From Flavobacteriales bacterium (lineage in GTDB: Bacteria; Bacteroidota; Bacteroidia; Flavobacteriales; BACL11): a stretch of 64,000 nucleotides of DNA. Positions 1 to 8,998 of this stretch are shown here, in pieces (position 1 is the stretch's first letter; every line of letters begins with the position of its first letter). The notes below the pieces were generated by a model that saw only the letters and a list, made by a program, of their open reading frames with translations, was not told the origin of the DNA and made no database searches. The stretch covers positions 103,798 through 167,797 of the forward strand of contig JAOHSR010000001.1 of NCBI GenBank assembly GCA_028122735.1, written 5' to 3'. The translations under genes and the position numbers were made by a program.

Positions 1-641
1 TTTAATACAGTTACGTTATCTTTTTTAAATGATATTGGGTTAACATTTGCAATTTGTGTGTAAATATTATTAATTCTATCCTCTTGAGTAATGCTTAAAA
101 ATGATAGGCCTATTAAAGGAATAATGATTGCTGCAGCTTTTAGTAATCTCTTTGCTGTGAAGTTGTTTTTTTGCTTAATAAGCTTTAGTGACTCTTCAAT
201 TATTTCAGAATTATCTCTTGTTATTTTGTTATTTATAACATCTTGAAATCCAAAAGCATTTAAATTGTAATTTCTTTTTAAATCTTGTGTGAAAATTATA
301 TTTCCATCACTATTTAAAGTGAATAAGCCAATCTCTTCAAATCTGCATGACTTGAATTTATTTAGATTTTCAAGGCTTTGATTAACAAATTTTAGTAGAT
401 TTAGTTTTGCATTTTCTTGTGAAATATTCTCTGCTTGAGCAATATGATTTATAAGAAGTCCATCATTATCTTTTAGTTGAGAATTGAATAAAATAGATTT
501 ACTTGGAGGAGTTAGTATGCCAGTTTTTTTATTAAGATTTGCAGAGATGCTGCTACAAACAAATCCGCCAAAGTTCATTAGTATTACACAATCATTCTTG
601 TATAATAGTTGAGAAATATAATATTCGATGGAATTTTTCAC
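1..641 (-). CDS. HU-fold (CCDC81-like) SPOR-type protein, N-terminal part
   Basis: Partial gene running off the left edge, so it is missing from the ORF track. Reading the minus strand from GTG at 641 gives an open frame of about 213 codons. The start reads KNSIEYYISQLLYKNDCVI followed by NFGGFVCSS and TPPSKSILFN, the pattern of the two prokaryotic CCDC81-like HU domains that open a Bacteroidota family usually ending in a peptidoglycan-binding SPOR domain. A hydrophobic segment (LLKAAAIIIPLIGLSFL) follows at about residue 180, consistent with a cytoplasmic HU region anchored in the inner membrane. The SPOR part would lie outside the window and is inferred. GTG is chosen because the conserved N-terminal helix lies upstream of the first in-frame ATG. 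It is divergent from the subtilase gene with only 38 bp between them. Confidence 0.8.
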   Translation of the reverse strand, partial: MKNSIEYYISQLLYKNDCVILMNFGGFVCSSISANLNKKTGILTPPSKSILFNSQLKDNDGLLINHIAQAENISQENAKLNLLKFVNQSLENLNKFKSCRFEEIGLFTLNSDGNIIFTQDLKRNYNLNAFGFQDVINNKITRDNSEIIEESLKLIKQKNNFTAKRLLKAAAIIIPLIGLSFLSITQEDRINNIYTQIANVNPISFKKDNVTVL

Positions 642-646
642 TTACA

Positions 647-654
647 CAAAAATA
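647..654 (-). promoter_or_regulatory. Putative -7 box TATTTTTG of the HU/SPOR-type gene
   Basis: Minus-strand TATTTTTG matches the Bacteroidota consensus TAnnTTTG. A TTG lies 21 bp upstream (complement of 676-678), within the usual spacing for a -33 element. Only five bases separate the box from the GTG start, so the transcript would have almost no leader. Confidence 0.5.
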
Positions 655-667
655 ACATAAATATCAT

Positions 668-675
668 TATCTTTA
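668..675 (+). promoter_or_regulatory. Putative variant -7 box TATCTTTA before the subtilase gene
   Basis: TATCTTTA differs from TAnnTTTG only at the last base and ends four bases before the ATG at 680. No clear -33 TTG is visible at the right distance. The same octamer at the same distance precedes murI. Confidence 0.35.
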
Positions 676-679
676 CAAT

Positions 680-3600
680 ATGAAAAAACACCTTTTAATT
701 TTATTATTTTACTCCTTTTGTTTTAGTGCAATATCTCAGACATATATCAATTTAAAATCTGGAAAAATTAAATTAAGCGACAGTTTGGAGCTAAACCTCA
801 CACAAGAGAATAATTATTGTTTCTTAACTCTGAAAAATATTCCTACGGATAAAGAAAAAGAAAATTTAACCTTACTTGGCCTTTCTTTTTTAGAGTACAT
901 ACCAAAGAATACATTCCTTGTAAATTTCCCAAAAAATTTTAACATTAATAGTTTAAATAATTCTAATCTTATTAATGTTTTAAATGTTCTCCCTAAGCAC
1001 AAGTTAGATTTTAAAATTAATGATGGAAAGTTTCCTGACTGGGCTTTAAATGGTGATAGGTTAACTATTAAGATTCTGTTTTATAAAGATTATGATTTCA
1101 GCACTTACAGAGAAAATTTAATCGGTGTAAATTATGCGTTAAAGTATGAAAATGAATCGTATAAATCAATAACTGTTGAGATTGACAAAGAAGATCTTTC
1201 TGCAATTTCTAAAATTAATGATGTATGGTTTATTGAACCTATTGACCCTCCATCGATTGCTGAAAATAAAACAGCAAGAACATTACATAGATCAAATGCA
1301 ATTAATACACAATATTTGGGAGGAAAAAAATATAATGGTGAGGGTATAAATATAATGATGCAAGATGATGGATTAGTTGGACCACACATTGACAGACAGG
1401 GTCGTCTTGATCAATCTTTTTGTATAGGATGTAGTTCTAATGCCAATGATGACCATGGAGATCATGTTTCTGGAACTATTATGGGGGCTGGAAATCTTGA
1501 CCCTACAACCAAAGGCATGGCTGATGGTTCTTTTCTGTATGTATATGGAAGTAGCAATAATAATTATTATGATGTTCCAACAATTTACCAGAATAATGAT
1601 GTGATTATTACATCTAAGTCTTATAGTAATGGATGTAATGCGGGCTACACTTCGTTAGCAGAAGATCTTGACGCTCAGATAAATCAACATCCATCTCTAA
1701 TACATGTTTTTTCGGCAGGAAATAATGGTACTTCTGATTGTGGCTATGGCGCTGGCTCAGGATGGGGTAATGTAACTGGTGGACATAAGCAAGCAAAAAA
1801 TGTTATTTGTGTCGCAAATTTAACTCAAATTAGTAATCTGGCAGGTTCTTCTAGTAGAGGCCCAGCTGCTGATGGAAGAATTAAGCCTGATATAGGCGCT
1901 AAAGGAACATCAGTAAATTCTACATTAACTGATAATACTTATGGGAGCTTTACTGGTACATCAATGGCATGTCCTGGCATAGCAGGCTGTATGGCTCAAC
2001 TCTATCAAGCATTTAAAGAATTAAACGGAAATGTAAACCCACCTTCTGATTTAATGAAATGTATTATGCTAAATTCTGCAGATGATATTGGTAATCCAGG
2101 CCCAGATTTTAAACATGGATGGGGAGAGGTAAATGTCTTAAGAGGATTGAGAATGCTGGAAGAATCTAACTACCAATCAGGGGCAGTATCTCAAGGAGAT
2201 GATAATGATCATGATTTAATAGTTCCAGCAGGCATAAAAGATTTAAAAATTATGGTGTATTGGCATGATAAGGAAGCTAGTCCATCATCCATAATTGCAT
2301 TAGTAAATGATTTAGATATTCAATTAACATCTCCAAATGGAACTGTATTTCAGCCTTGGGTTTTAGACCCTTCCCCAAACTCTACATTATTAAATTCTAA
2401 TGCAGTTAGAGGTACTGATAGTTTAAATAATATGGAACAGATTACTATAAAAAATCCAGCTCCTGGAATATATAATTTGTTAGTAAACGGTACTAGCGTA
2501 CCATTTGGACCGCAAGATTATTGGCTTACATACGAGTATAATTATGAAGATATAACATTAACATATCCAGTTGGTGGTGAAGGTTTAGTTCCTGGAGAAT
2601 TTGAATTAATAAGATGGGATGCACCTGAAGATACCTTGCCTTGTGTGTTGGAATATACAACTGATAATGGTCAGTCATGGATAACAATTACATCAAGTAC
2701 TAGTATTAATACAAATTTTTATAATTGGCAAGTACCATCAATTATTTCTGATGAAGTAAGAGTAAGAATTAGTAGAAATGGAATTTCTGATGAGAGTAAC
2801 GCTAATTTAACAATTGTTGATGTGCCTAATGTATCAGTAAGTTGGATATGTCCAGACTCTATATATGTTAATTGGTCAACTGTTGCTGGAGCAACATCTT
2901 ATGAAGTAAGTATGTTAGGTCAAAAATATATGGATTCTATGACGACAGTTGTTTCAAATGGAAATACTACTCAATCTGCTTTAATATTAAATCCTAACCC
3001 CAATGTATTAGATTCCTGGTTTTCTGTTTGTGCAAAAATTAATAGTAATAAAGGAAGAAGAGATATTGCAGTAAATGCTCAGCCGTTTAATAGTAGTTGT
3101 GCAGCTCCTCCCGTTGCAGGTTTTATTGTAAACGATCCATTTACATGCTCTGGTGATGTAAGTTTTCAAGATGATAGTTATGGTCAGCCTAGTGGGTGGT
3201 TCTGGGATTTTGGTGATGGGAGTACTTCTTCTTTACAAAACCCAATTCATTCTTACCTAAGCGAGGGAACATATGATGTTTCTTTATTTGTTTCAAATGC
3301 ATTAGGACAAGACTCAATTCTTTTAACCTCGATTGTAGTGGTAGATTTTGCCAATCCTCCAATTACATTTAATGATACGGCATATGTAAATCCATCAACC
3401 TTCACTTTAACCTCTTTAAGTAGTTCTGTAAACTGGTATGCTGATACAGTTGGTAGTCAGCCTGTTGGAAACGGATCTTCATACACTACACCACTATTAT
3501 CTAATAATACTACATATTATGCCCAAGAATTAGGAGGTCCTATTGTTAGTGGTGGGCCATTAGATAATAATATTGGGGGAGGTAGTTTTTATAATAATGA

Positions 3601-4255
3601 TAGACATATTATTATTGATTGTTATAAACAAAGCAAATTAATTTCAGCGGATGTTTATTCAGGCACTAGTCAAAATGTAACTTTTGAACTGAGAGATAAT
3701 AATAGTCAAGTTATTGAAGATAAAACAATTTTTCTTCAAACAGGATTAAATACTCTTCAATTAGGATTTAATATGCCAATTATGAATGATTTAGAACTAG
3801 GAGTCAGCGGAACAGGTTCAGATCTATTTAGAAATAATTCAGGTGCTTCTTATCCATATCTTCTTGGTAATTTGGCAAGTATAACAGGAAATAGTTCTCC
3901 TTATGCTGGAGATACAAATTATCACTACTTTTTTTATAATCTGAATATTCAGGAAAGCTGTTTGTCAAATTTCTCACAAACATATGCTGTTTTTGTTACA
4001 CCTTCTGAAGTAAATAATTTTGAAAGTTCTTTAATTGATGTCTACCCAAATCCTGCAGTGGATAAGGTTTTTATATCATCAAAAAGTCTCATTAGTAACT
4101 TAAAGATATTTGATTTAAGTGGTAAGTTGTGTTATGTGGATAATACCATTTCTAATCAACAGGAAGTGGATATAAGTAAATTTTCAAAAGGGATATATAC
4201 TATAAATGTTATTGATCAACAGAGCTCTTATGTTAGGAAATTATTCGTTGAATAA
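680..4255 (+). CDS. Secreted S8 subtilisin-family peptidase with PKD domain and type IX sorting tail
   Basis: Predicted surface or extracellular serine protease of 1191 residues. An N-terminal signal peptide (MKKHLLILLFYSFCFSAISQ) is followed by a prodomain-like region to about 200. The subtilase domain has the catalytic triad visible as Asp near 229 (MMQDDG), His259 (HGDHVSG) and Ser428 (GTSMACPG). Beyond it lie a beta-rich segment, a fibronectin-III-like stretch near 710-790, a PKD domain near 811-895 (WFWDFGDGS), an Ig-like stretch, and a C-terminal type A sorting domain from about 1115 (DVYPNPAVDK). That tail is the signal for export by the type IX system, part of which (sprA) lies at the right end of this window. 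The substrate is not evident. The gene abuts kdsB tail to tail with no gap. Confidence 0.92.
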   Translation: MKKHLLILLFYSFCFSAISQTYINLKSGKIKLSDSLELNLTQENNYCFLTLKNIPTDKEKENLTLLGLSFLEYIPKNTFLVNFPKNFNINSLNNSNLINVLNVLPKHKLDFKINDGKFPDWALNGDRLTIKILFYKDYDFSTYRENLIGVNYALKYENESYKSITVEIDKEDLSAISKINDVWFIEPIDPPSIAENKTARTLHRSNAINTQYLGGKKYNGEGINIMMQDDGLVGPHIDRQGRLDQSFCIGCSSNANDDHGDHVSGTIMGAGNLDPTTKGMADGSFLYVYGSSNNNYYDVPTIYQNNDVIITSKSYSNGCNAGYTSLAEDLDAQINQHPSLIHVFSAGNNGTSDCGYGAGSGWGNVTGGHKQAKNVICVANLTQISNLAGSSSRGPAADGRIKPDIGAKGTSVNSTLTDNTYGSFTGTSMACPGIAGCMAQLYQAFKELNGNVNPPSDLMKCIMLNSADDIGNPGPDFKHGWGEVNVLRGLRMLEESNYQSGAVSQGDDNDHDLIVPAGIKDLKIMVYWHDKEASPSSIIALVNDLDIQLTSPNGTVFQPWVLDPSPNSTLLNSNAVRGTDSLNNMEQITIKNPAPGIYNLLVNGTSVPFGPQDYWLTYEYNYEDITLTYPVGGEGLVPGEFELIRWDAPEDTLPCVLEYTTDNGQSWITITSSTSINTNFYNWQVPSIISDEVRVRISRNGISDESNANLTIVDVPNVSVSWICPDSIYVNWSTVAGATSYEVSMLGQKYMDSMTTVVSNGNTTQSALILNPNPNVLDSWFSVCAKINSNKGRRDIAVNAQPFNSSCAAPPVAGFIVNDPFTCSGDVSFQDDSYGQPSGWFWDFGDGSTSSLQNPIHSYLSEGTYDVSLFVSNALGQDSILLTSIVVVDFANPPITFNDTAYVNPSTFTLTSLSSSVNWYADTVGSQPVGNGSSYTTPLLSNNTTYYAQELGGPIVSGGPLDNNIGGGSFYNNDRHIIIDCYKQSKLISADVYSGTSQNVTFELRDNNSQVIEDKTIFLQTGLNTLQLGFNMPIMNDLELGVSGTGSDLFRNNSGASYPYLLGNLASITGNSSPYAGDTNYHYFFYNLNIQESCLSNFSQTYAVFVTPSEVNNFESSLIDVYPNPAVDKVFISSKSLISNLKIFDLSGKLCYVDNTISNQQEVDISKFSKGIYTINVIDQQSSYVRKLFVE

Positions 4256-4975
4256 TTAATTACCTACTTTTTTATAATATTCTAATAAGTTATCCAGATC
4301 ATCTTTTGTATCTATTGATATACTCTCAAAATTTGTCTCAATAATTTTAATCTTATAATTATTATCCATCCATCTTAATTGTTCTAATTTTAGCTTTAAT
4401 TCATTCTCAGATGGATTAAGAGCGCAAAGTTTTTGAAGAATACCCTTTTTAAAAGCATATATACCAATATGCTTGTAATAAGTTAAACTTTCTTTTTCTA
4501 CATCTCTATAAAAGTCAGTGGCAATCATTTCTTTATTGAAGTTAACTTTTACTGTATTTGGATTGTGTATTTCATTTTTAGATGTAATTTTTTTTGCAAG
4601 AGAAATTATATCATCTGAACAAACTCCAAACGAATCAATTATCTTGTCAATTTGTTTAGGATTAATAAGAGGTTCATCTGCTTGTACATTAATGATTAAA
4701 TCATAATCTATGTTTAAAGACTTGACTACTTCATTACATCTATCAGTGCCAGAAATGTGATTTTTATTAGTCATTATTGTTTTTGCATTAAAAAGTATTG
4801 TATGATCATAAATTTCCTTACTGTCAGTGGCTATCAGTATATCTAAATCATTTTTACATTTTTTAATTTGATTATAAACAGTTTTAATCATGCTTTTACC
4901 ATTTATATTTATTAATGGTTTTTTTGGTAATCTTGTTGATTCTAATCTAGCTGGAATTAAAACTAAGATCTTCAT
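4256..4975 (-). CDS. kdsB: 3-deoxy-manno-octulosonate cytidylyltransferase (CMP-KDO synthetase)
   Basis: Activates KDO with CTP to CMP-KDO for addition to lipid A, in the cytoplasm. The 239-residue length is close to the family norm. The N-terminal nucleotide-binding signature IPARLESTRLPKKPL is at residues 7-21, and NVQADEPLI further on is the conserved metal-binding region. It starts one base after the TonB-dependent receptor stop codon, so the two probably share a transcript. Its stop codon directly abuts the stop of the convergent subtilase gene. Function is confident from the motifs. The pairing with a receptor gene gives no clear functional hint. Confidence 0.93.
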   Translation of the reverse strand: MKILVLIPARLESTRLPKKPLININGKSMIKTVYNQIKKCKNDLDILIATDSKEIYDHTILFNAKTIMTNKNHISGTDRCNEVVKSLNIDYDLIINVQADEPLINPKQIDKIIDSFGVCSDDIISLAKKITSKNEIHNPNTVKVNFNKEMIATDFYRDVEKESLTYYKHIGIYAFKKGILQKLCALNPSENELKLKLEQLRWMDNNYKIKIIETNFESISIDTKDDLDNLLEYYKKVGN

Positions 4976-4976
4976 T

Positions 4977-7373
4977 TTATATTTTTATACTTAATTGAAG
5001 TGCTATAGTTCGCTGAGGTTGCATATCAGCAGGCCTACTCATATATTCTCTATTAAAAACATTATTTACCATTAAACTTAGCTTTGAATTTTTATCCACA
5101 TTATAACCTAATCTAATATCAAATATCACATCTCCATTTTTGAATTTTTCTCTTGCTTCATTGATTCCAGGGATTAATTCTTGGTTTAGCCATTCATCAG
5201 TAAAAACTTTATCAATATTTTTCATAAACGAATTATAACGAACACTTCCTCCCAAAATATAATTATCAAAATAAGTTATTTCAGCATCGATTTTAGCAAT
5301 ATGTTGGTATCGATATTTTAGTATAGAAGGATCAGAGCTAGAATTGTTGTATGTTAGTTCGGGTCCTATGATTTCGCCATTAATTGAGATTTCTCCGATA
5401 CTTTCTGTATAAACTTCATCAGGATTTAATGCAATAGGATTCATATATGTGTAACCACCAATGATATATGCCTTAATATTTGGAGTTATTTTTCCTTGTC
5501 CATTAAAACTTAATTCCAATCCACTAATTTGTGTTGCTCCAATATTTACTGATTTAAATCCAAGTCCATATAATGGCATTGTCTGTGGGTCTCCCCATTG
5601 TCCAAAAGTAAACTCCATCATATCATTATATCTCATATTGAATGCAGCAATATCAATTGAGCCATTCCAATTTCTTATTTTAATATTTTGTTTAATTCCA
5701 ATTTCTGCACTCCAACCTGTTTCAGGTTTTAATTCTGGATTTGAATAAACTTCAATACCAGATGCATTTGTTGAAACAAATAGCTCTGCCATTGATGGGA
5801 AACGATATCCTTGACCCCAAGATGTCCTTAAGAAAGTTGTTTCGCCAATTTGATAATTAAGACCAGCTCTAAAGACAGGGCTTCCAATAGCGAAATGGTC
5901 TGTAGTATCTCCATTAATTATATGTTTTGATTCAGAGTTTAAGCTAAAATATTCATATCTACCACCAACTGAAATATTCAAGTCCCCAATTTTTTTATCA
6001 ATCTGACTATATACAGCGTGATTTCTTCTATAATTCTTTCCTTTAAATATTTTTGCTCTTGCAAATATTATTTCATTAGTTATTCCAGAAGTAAAACTTA
6101 GATTGTGTTTCTTGATATTTTTTTGCCACCGATAATCACTGTAGTATGATTTAGAAGTATTATCATTTTCTAGCAGACTATCAAGAGATTCATTATCATT
6201 AATTACTTTTAAAAAGCGTGTCCTTAAAGAATGTCTATTATTTCCTTTTATATAAGTTACATAAGGATCAATATTGTATGAATCCCCACTAGTTGTTGAA
6301 ACATCATTGTTTAGAGCCGTAAATGCTCTGTCAAAGCTATCCCATATGATCACTGAGGCAGTTGATTCAAATAGAAAGTTAGCATTAATACCATAGCTAA
6401 GGCCAGTAATTTTTTTGCTTTTAAAAAGGGAATTAATATTAAATCTTTTTCTTTGAGTTTCTTCATCTTTCCTATAACCTTCATCTTCAAAAATATTACC
6501 TCCAAATGAAATGTCAAGATTATCATATTTTATTGCTTGTAAGAATTCAATTCCTTTGAATGTGTTTCTTTCTCCCTCATACCAATTAAGGGAGGATCTT
6601 TTGGCAAAATCAATTATACCATAATTAATATTAACCTTTGTATATCCAATATTAGGATTCTTATCAATTTCAGATTGTTTAGGATATGCTGTTCGAATAT
6701 TTATTATTCCATTTAATGCAGAAGACCCATATAATGCAGAAGATGCTCCCTTTATAATTTCTACTTGATTTATATTTTCTGTTGCAACTAAGTTCCATTG
6801 AACTTGACCTGCATCTCCTGAAATAAGAGGCATATCATCTACCATAACTAAAACTCTTGTCCCCGCCCCATAACTCCAGCCACTACCCCCTCTAATATTT
6901 GCCTGACCATCAGTAATATTTAATCCAGGGATTTGCTCCATAGCTGTTTCAATATTTGATGAATTTTTATTTTCTATTAAATTAGGCTTAATCACTTCCA
7001 TTGAAACTGTAGTTTCTTCAAGTCTTTGATTAAATTTTCCTGCTGATACTACCACTGTATTTAATTGCTCGGAAGATGGGGATAACTTAATATTAAGATT
7101 TATAGATGAATCTTTTTTGGAAGAGATATTTTTGATTTGGTTTTCATAACCAATATATTTAAAAGTAATCTTGCTCTCTCCAACAGGAATTTTTATTTCA
7201 TAAAAACCATCAATATTTGTTGAGGTTCCCTGATTATTGCAAATTATATTTACACCTATTAGTGCCTCTGAAGTTACTTTATCAATTACATTTCCTCTTA
7301 TAATAACTTCTTTGTTTTGAGAGTATGTGTCAAGAAAAAATAGTAAGAATAAAATTGAAAGAAGTCTTTTCAT
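4977..7373 (-). CDS. TonB-dependent outer-membrane receptor
   Basis: Outer-membrane active transporter of about 798 residues, powered by TonB. The order is signal peptide (MKRLLSILFLLFFLDTYSQ), a carboxypeptidase-regulatory-like N-terminal extension (DKVTSEALIGVNI, GFYEIKIPVGESKITFKYIGYE), a plug with GSSALYGSSALNGIINIRT, then a beta barrel ending in the typical aromatic-rich segment. The ORF track begins 13 codons earlier at 7412. I prefer ATG 7373 because it starts a clean signal peptide and because a -7 box lies at 7396-7403, inside the longer version. The substrate is unknown. The architecture resembles siderophore, vitamin or metal receptors. It is upstream of and probably cotranscribed with kdsB. 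Confidence 0.9.
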   Translation of the reverse strand: MKRLLSILFLLFFLDTYSQNKEVIIRGNVIDKVTSEALIGVNIICNNQGTSTNIDGFYEIKIPVGESKITFKYIGYENQIKNISSKKDSSINLNIKLSPSSEQLNTVVVSAGKFNQRLEETTVSMEVIKPNLIENKNSSNIETAMEQIPGLNITDGQANIRGGSGWSYGAGTRVLVMVDDMPLISGDAGQVQWNLVATENINQVEIIKGASSALYGSSALNGIINIRTAYPKQSEIDKNPNIGYTKVNINYGIIDFAKRSSLNWYEGERNTFKGIEFLQAIKYDNLDISFGGNIFEDEGYRKDEETQRKRFNINSLFKSKKITGLSYGINANFLFESTASVIIWDSFDRAFTALNNDVSTTSGDSYNIDPYVTYIKGNNRHSLRTRFLKVINDNESLDSLLENDNTSKSYYSDYRWQKNIKKHNLSFTSGITNEIIFARAKIFKGKNYRRNHAVYSQIDKKIGDLNISVGGRYEYFSLNSESKHIINGDTTDHFAIGSPVFRAGLNYQIGETTFLRTSWGQGYRFPSMAELFVSTNASGIEVYSNPELKPETGWSAEIGIKQNIKIRNWNGSIDIAAFNMRYNDMMEFTFGQWGDPQTMPLYGLGFKSVNIGATQISGLELSFNGQGKITPNIKAYIIGGYTYMNPIALNPDEVYTESIGEISINGEIIGPELTYNNSSSDPSILKYRYQHIAKIDAEITYFDNYILGGSVRYNSFMKNIDKVFTDEWLNQELIPGINEAREKFKNGDVIFDIRLGYNVDKNSKLSLMVNNVFNREYMSRPADMQPQRTIALQLSIKI

Positions 7374-7395
7374 CAAATCTCTAGTAAAATTCATA

Positions 7396-7403
7396 CAAAT
7401 ATA
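7396..7403 (-). promoter_or_regulatory. Putative -7 box TATATTTG of the TonB receptor gene
   Basis: Minus-strand TATATTTG is a full match to TAnnTTTG and lies 22 bases upstream of the preferred ATG at 7373. Its position within the ORF-track version of the gene argues that the longer start (7412) is not used. Confidence 0.55.
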
Positions 7404-7430
7404 AAAAACCAAAATGGATACTTTAAAAGT

Positions 7431-7459
7431 TTGATTTTTATAAAAAAAATATACATTTG
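7431..7459 (+). promoter_or_regulatory. Promoter of gdhA: TTG-N18-TACATTTG
   Basis: TTG at 7431-7433 and TACATTTG at 7452-7459 are separated by 18 bp, matching the Bacteroidota -33/-7 arrangement. It is divergent from the TonB receptor promoter. The leader to ATG 7501 is about 35 bases. Confidence 0.65.
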
Positions 7460-7500
7460 CGAAGATTATAAACTAAAAAGCACTAAAACACAAAAACAAA

Positions 7501-8835
7501 ATGGAAGAAAATGTAAGACAATTTCTCTCATGGGTAAAAGAAAGTAATCCAGGAGAATCTGAATTTTTACAAGCAGTTGAAGAAGTAGCAGAAGCAGTAT
7601 TGCCAATAATAGATGACCATCCAAGATTTAAAAACATAAAAATCTTAGAAAGAATGGTAGAGCCTGAAAGAGTAATTACTTTTAGGGTACCATGGTTAGA
7701 TGATAATGGAAATGTTCAAGTTAATAGAGGTTACAGAATTGAAATGAATTCAGCTATTGGTCCATACAAGGGTGGTTTGAGATTTCACCCATCTGTAAAT
7801 TTATCAATACTTAAGTTTTTAGCATTTGAGCAAGTGTTTAAAAATGCTTTAACATCCTTACCAATGGGTGGTGGTAAAGGTGGTTCTAATTTTGATCCAA
7901 AAGGGAAGTCTGATAATGAAATAATGAAGTTTTGTCAATCTTTTATGACAGAACTTTGCAGACATATAGGCCCTAACACAGATGTTCCTGCAGGAGACAT
8001 TGGAGTTGGAGGTAGAGAAATTGGTTACATGTTTGGACAGTATAAAAGAATTAGGAATGAATTTACTGGTGTTCTTACCGGTAAAGGTTTGGGATGGGGT
8101 GGATCTTTAATACGTCCTGAAGCAACTGGATATGGTAATGTGTATTTTGCACAAAATATGTTAGTTGAAAATGGGGATTCATTTGATGATAAAACTGTTG
8201 TTATATCAGGCTCAGGAAATGTTGCTCAGTATTCTTGCGAAAAAGCGACAGAACTAGGTGCTAAAGTAGTTTCTATGTCTGATTCATCGGGTTACATTTA
8301 TGATAAAGACGGAATTAGTTCAGAAAAATTAGCTTTTATAATGAATCTCAAAAATGTTAAAAGAGGAAGAATTAAAGAATATGCTAATCATTATGGTTGT
8401 GAATTTCATGAAGGAAGACCTTGGAGTTTAAAATGTGATATTGCACTTCCTTGTGCTACTCAAAATGAATTAAATAAATCAGAAGCAGAAGATCTAGTTA
8501 GTAATGGATGTATTTGCGTTGCAGAGGGAGCAAATATGCCATCAACTCCAGAAGCTGTTGAAGTTTTTTTAGCTGCTAAAATCTTATTTGCCCCAGGAAA
8601 AGCATCTAATGCTGGAGGTGTAGCTACATCAGGCCTTGAAATGTCTCAAAATTCCTTGAGAATGAGTTGGACTCGTGAAGAGGTTGATTCAAAGCTAAAA
8701 ACTATAATGAACGATATTCATTCTCAATGTGTAAAGCATGGGAAAGAAGGTGACTTTGTTAATTATGTCAAGGGTGCTAATATTGCTGGTTTTCTTAAGG
8801 TTGCTGATGCAATGTTCGACCAAGGAATTGTGTAG
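7501..8835 (+). CDS. gdhA: NADP-type glutamate dehydrogenase
   Basis: Interconverts 2-oxoglutarate plus ammonium with glutamate, a central nitrogen assimilation step in the cytoplasm. The 444 residues match the hexameric short-chain GDH class (about 445-450). YKGGLRFHPSVN and PMGGGKGGSNFDPKGK carry the substrate-binding and catalytic lysines (Lys126 in the latter). GSGNVAQYSCEKA near residue 238 is the Rossmann dinucleotide site. APGKASNAGGVATSGLEMSQN is the conserved C-terminal region. NADP preference is inferred from overall similarity to the bacterial NADP-dependent enzymes. It has its own promoter and is followed by a small overlapping ORF. Confidence 0.95.
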   Translation: MEENVRQFLSWVKESNPGESEFLQAVEEVAEAVLPIIDDHPRFKNIKILERMVEPERVITFRVPWLDDNGNVQVNRGYRIEMNSAIGPYKGGLRFHPSVNLSILKFLAFEQVFKNALTSLPMGGGKGGSNFDPKGKSDNEIMKFCQSFMTELCRHIGPNTDVPAGDIGVGGREIGYMFGQYKRIRNEFTGVLTGKGLGWGGSLIRPEATGYGNVYFAQNMLVENGDSFDDKTVVISGSGNVAQYSCEKATELGAKVVSMSDSSGYIYDKDGISSEKLAFIMNLKNVKRGRIKEYANHYGCEFHEGRPWSLKCDIALPCATQNELNKSEAEDLVSNGCICVAEGANMPSTPEAVEVFLAAKILFAPGKASNAGGVATSGLEMSQNSLRMSWTREEVDSKLKTIMNDIHSQCVKHGKEGDFVNYVKGANIAGFLKVADAMFDQGIV

Positions 8836-8954
8836 TGCTTCTTCTAAAGAAACATCGTATATTTATTTCAAATACAGGTTTTTTTGAGTTTTATAAAAAT
8901 GGCAACTTAAAGGTATGGACAGCCGGTCCGTATTCAATTTGGGAGAAGCAATAA
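8835..8954 (+). CDS. Tentative 39-residue small protein overlapping the gdhA stop
   Basis: The gap between gdhA and kbl contains a GTG-started frame of 39 codons. Its first base is the last base of the gdhA stop codon (TAGTG). The peptide begins VLLLKKHRIFISNTGFFEF and ends WTAGPYSIWEKQ. It is rich in aromatic residues and looks like protein sequence rather than random A+T-rich translation. I do not recognise a family. It could be translationally coupled to gdhA, be a decayed gene, or be chance. No dedicated promoter or ribosome binding site is evident. Confidence 0.3.
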   Translation: MLLLKKHRIFISNTGFFEFYKNGNLKVWTAGPYSIWEKQ

Positions 8955-8971
8955 TTTTATTACTTTTTATT

Positions 8972-8979
8972 TACTTTTG
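8972..8979 (+). promoter_or_regulatory. Putative -7 box TACTTTTG of kbl
   Basis: TACTTTTG matches TAnnTTTG and lies 19 bases before the kbl ATG. No well-placed TTG is seen for the -33 element. Confidence 0.45.
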
Positions 8980-8998
8980 CTAGAACAAAAAATCTACT

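Noticed and set aside
814-1796. Minus-strand ORFs inside the subtilase gene (814-1002, 1132-1389, 1614-1796)
   Set aside because: They lie wholly antisense to a long gene with clear domains and have no recognisable protein features.
4518-4706. Plus-strand ORF inside kdsB
   Set aside because: Shadow of the coding strand; no signal or motif.
7381-7500. Cobalamin or other riboswitch controlling the TonB receptor
   Set aside because: The divergent gap is too short for such an aptamer and holds two promoters instead.
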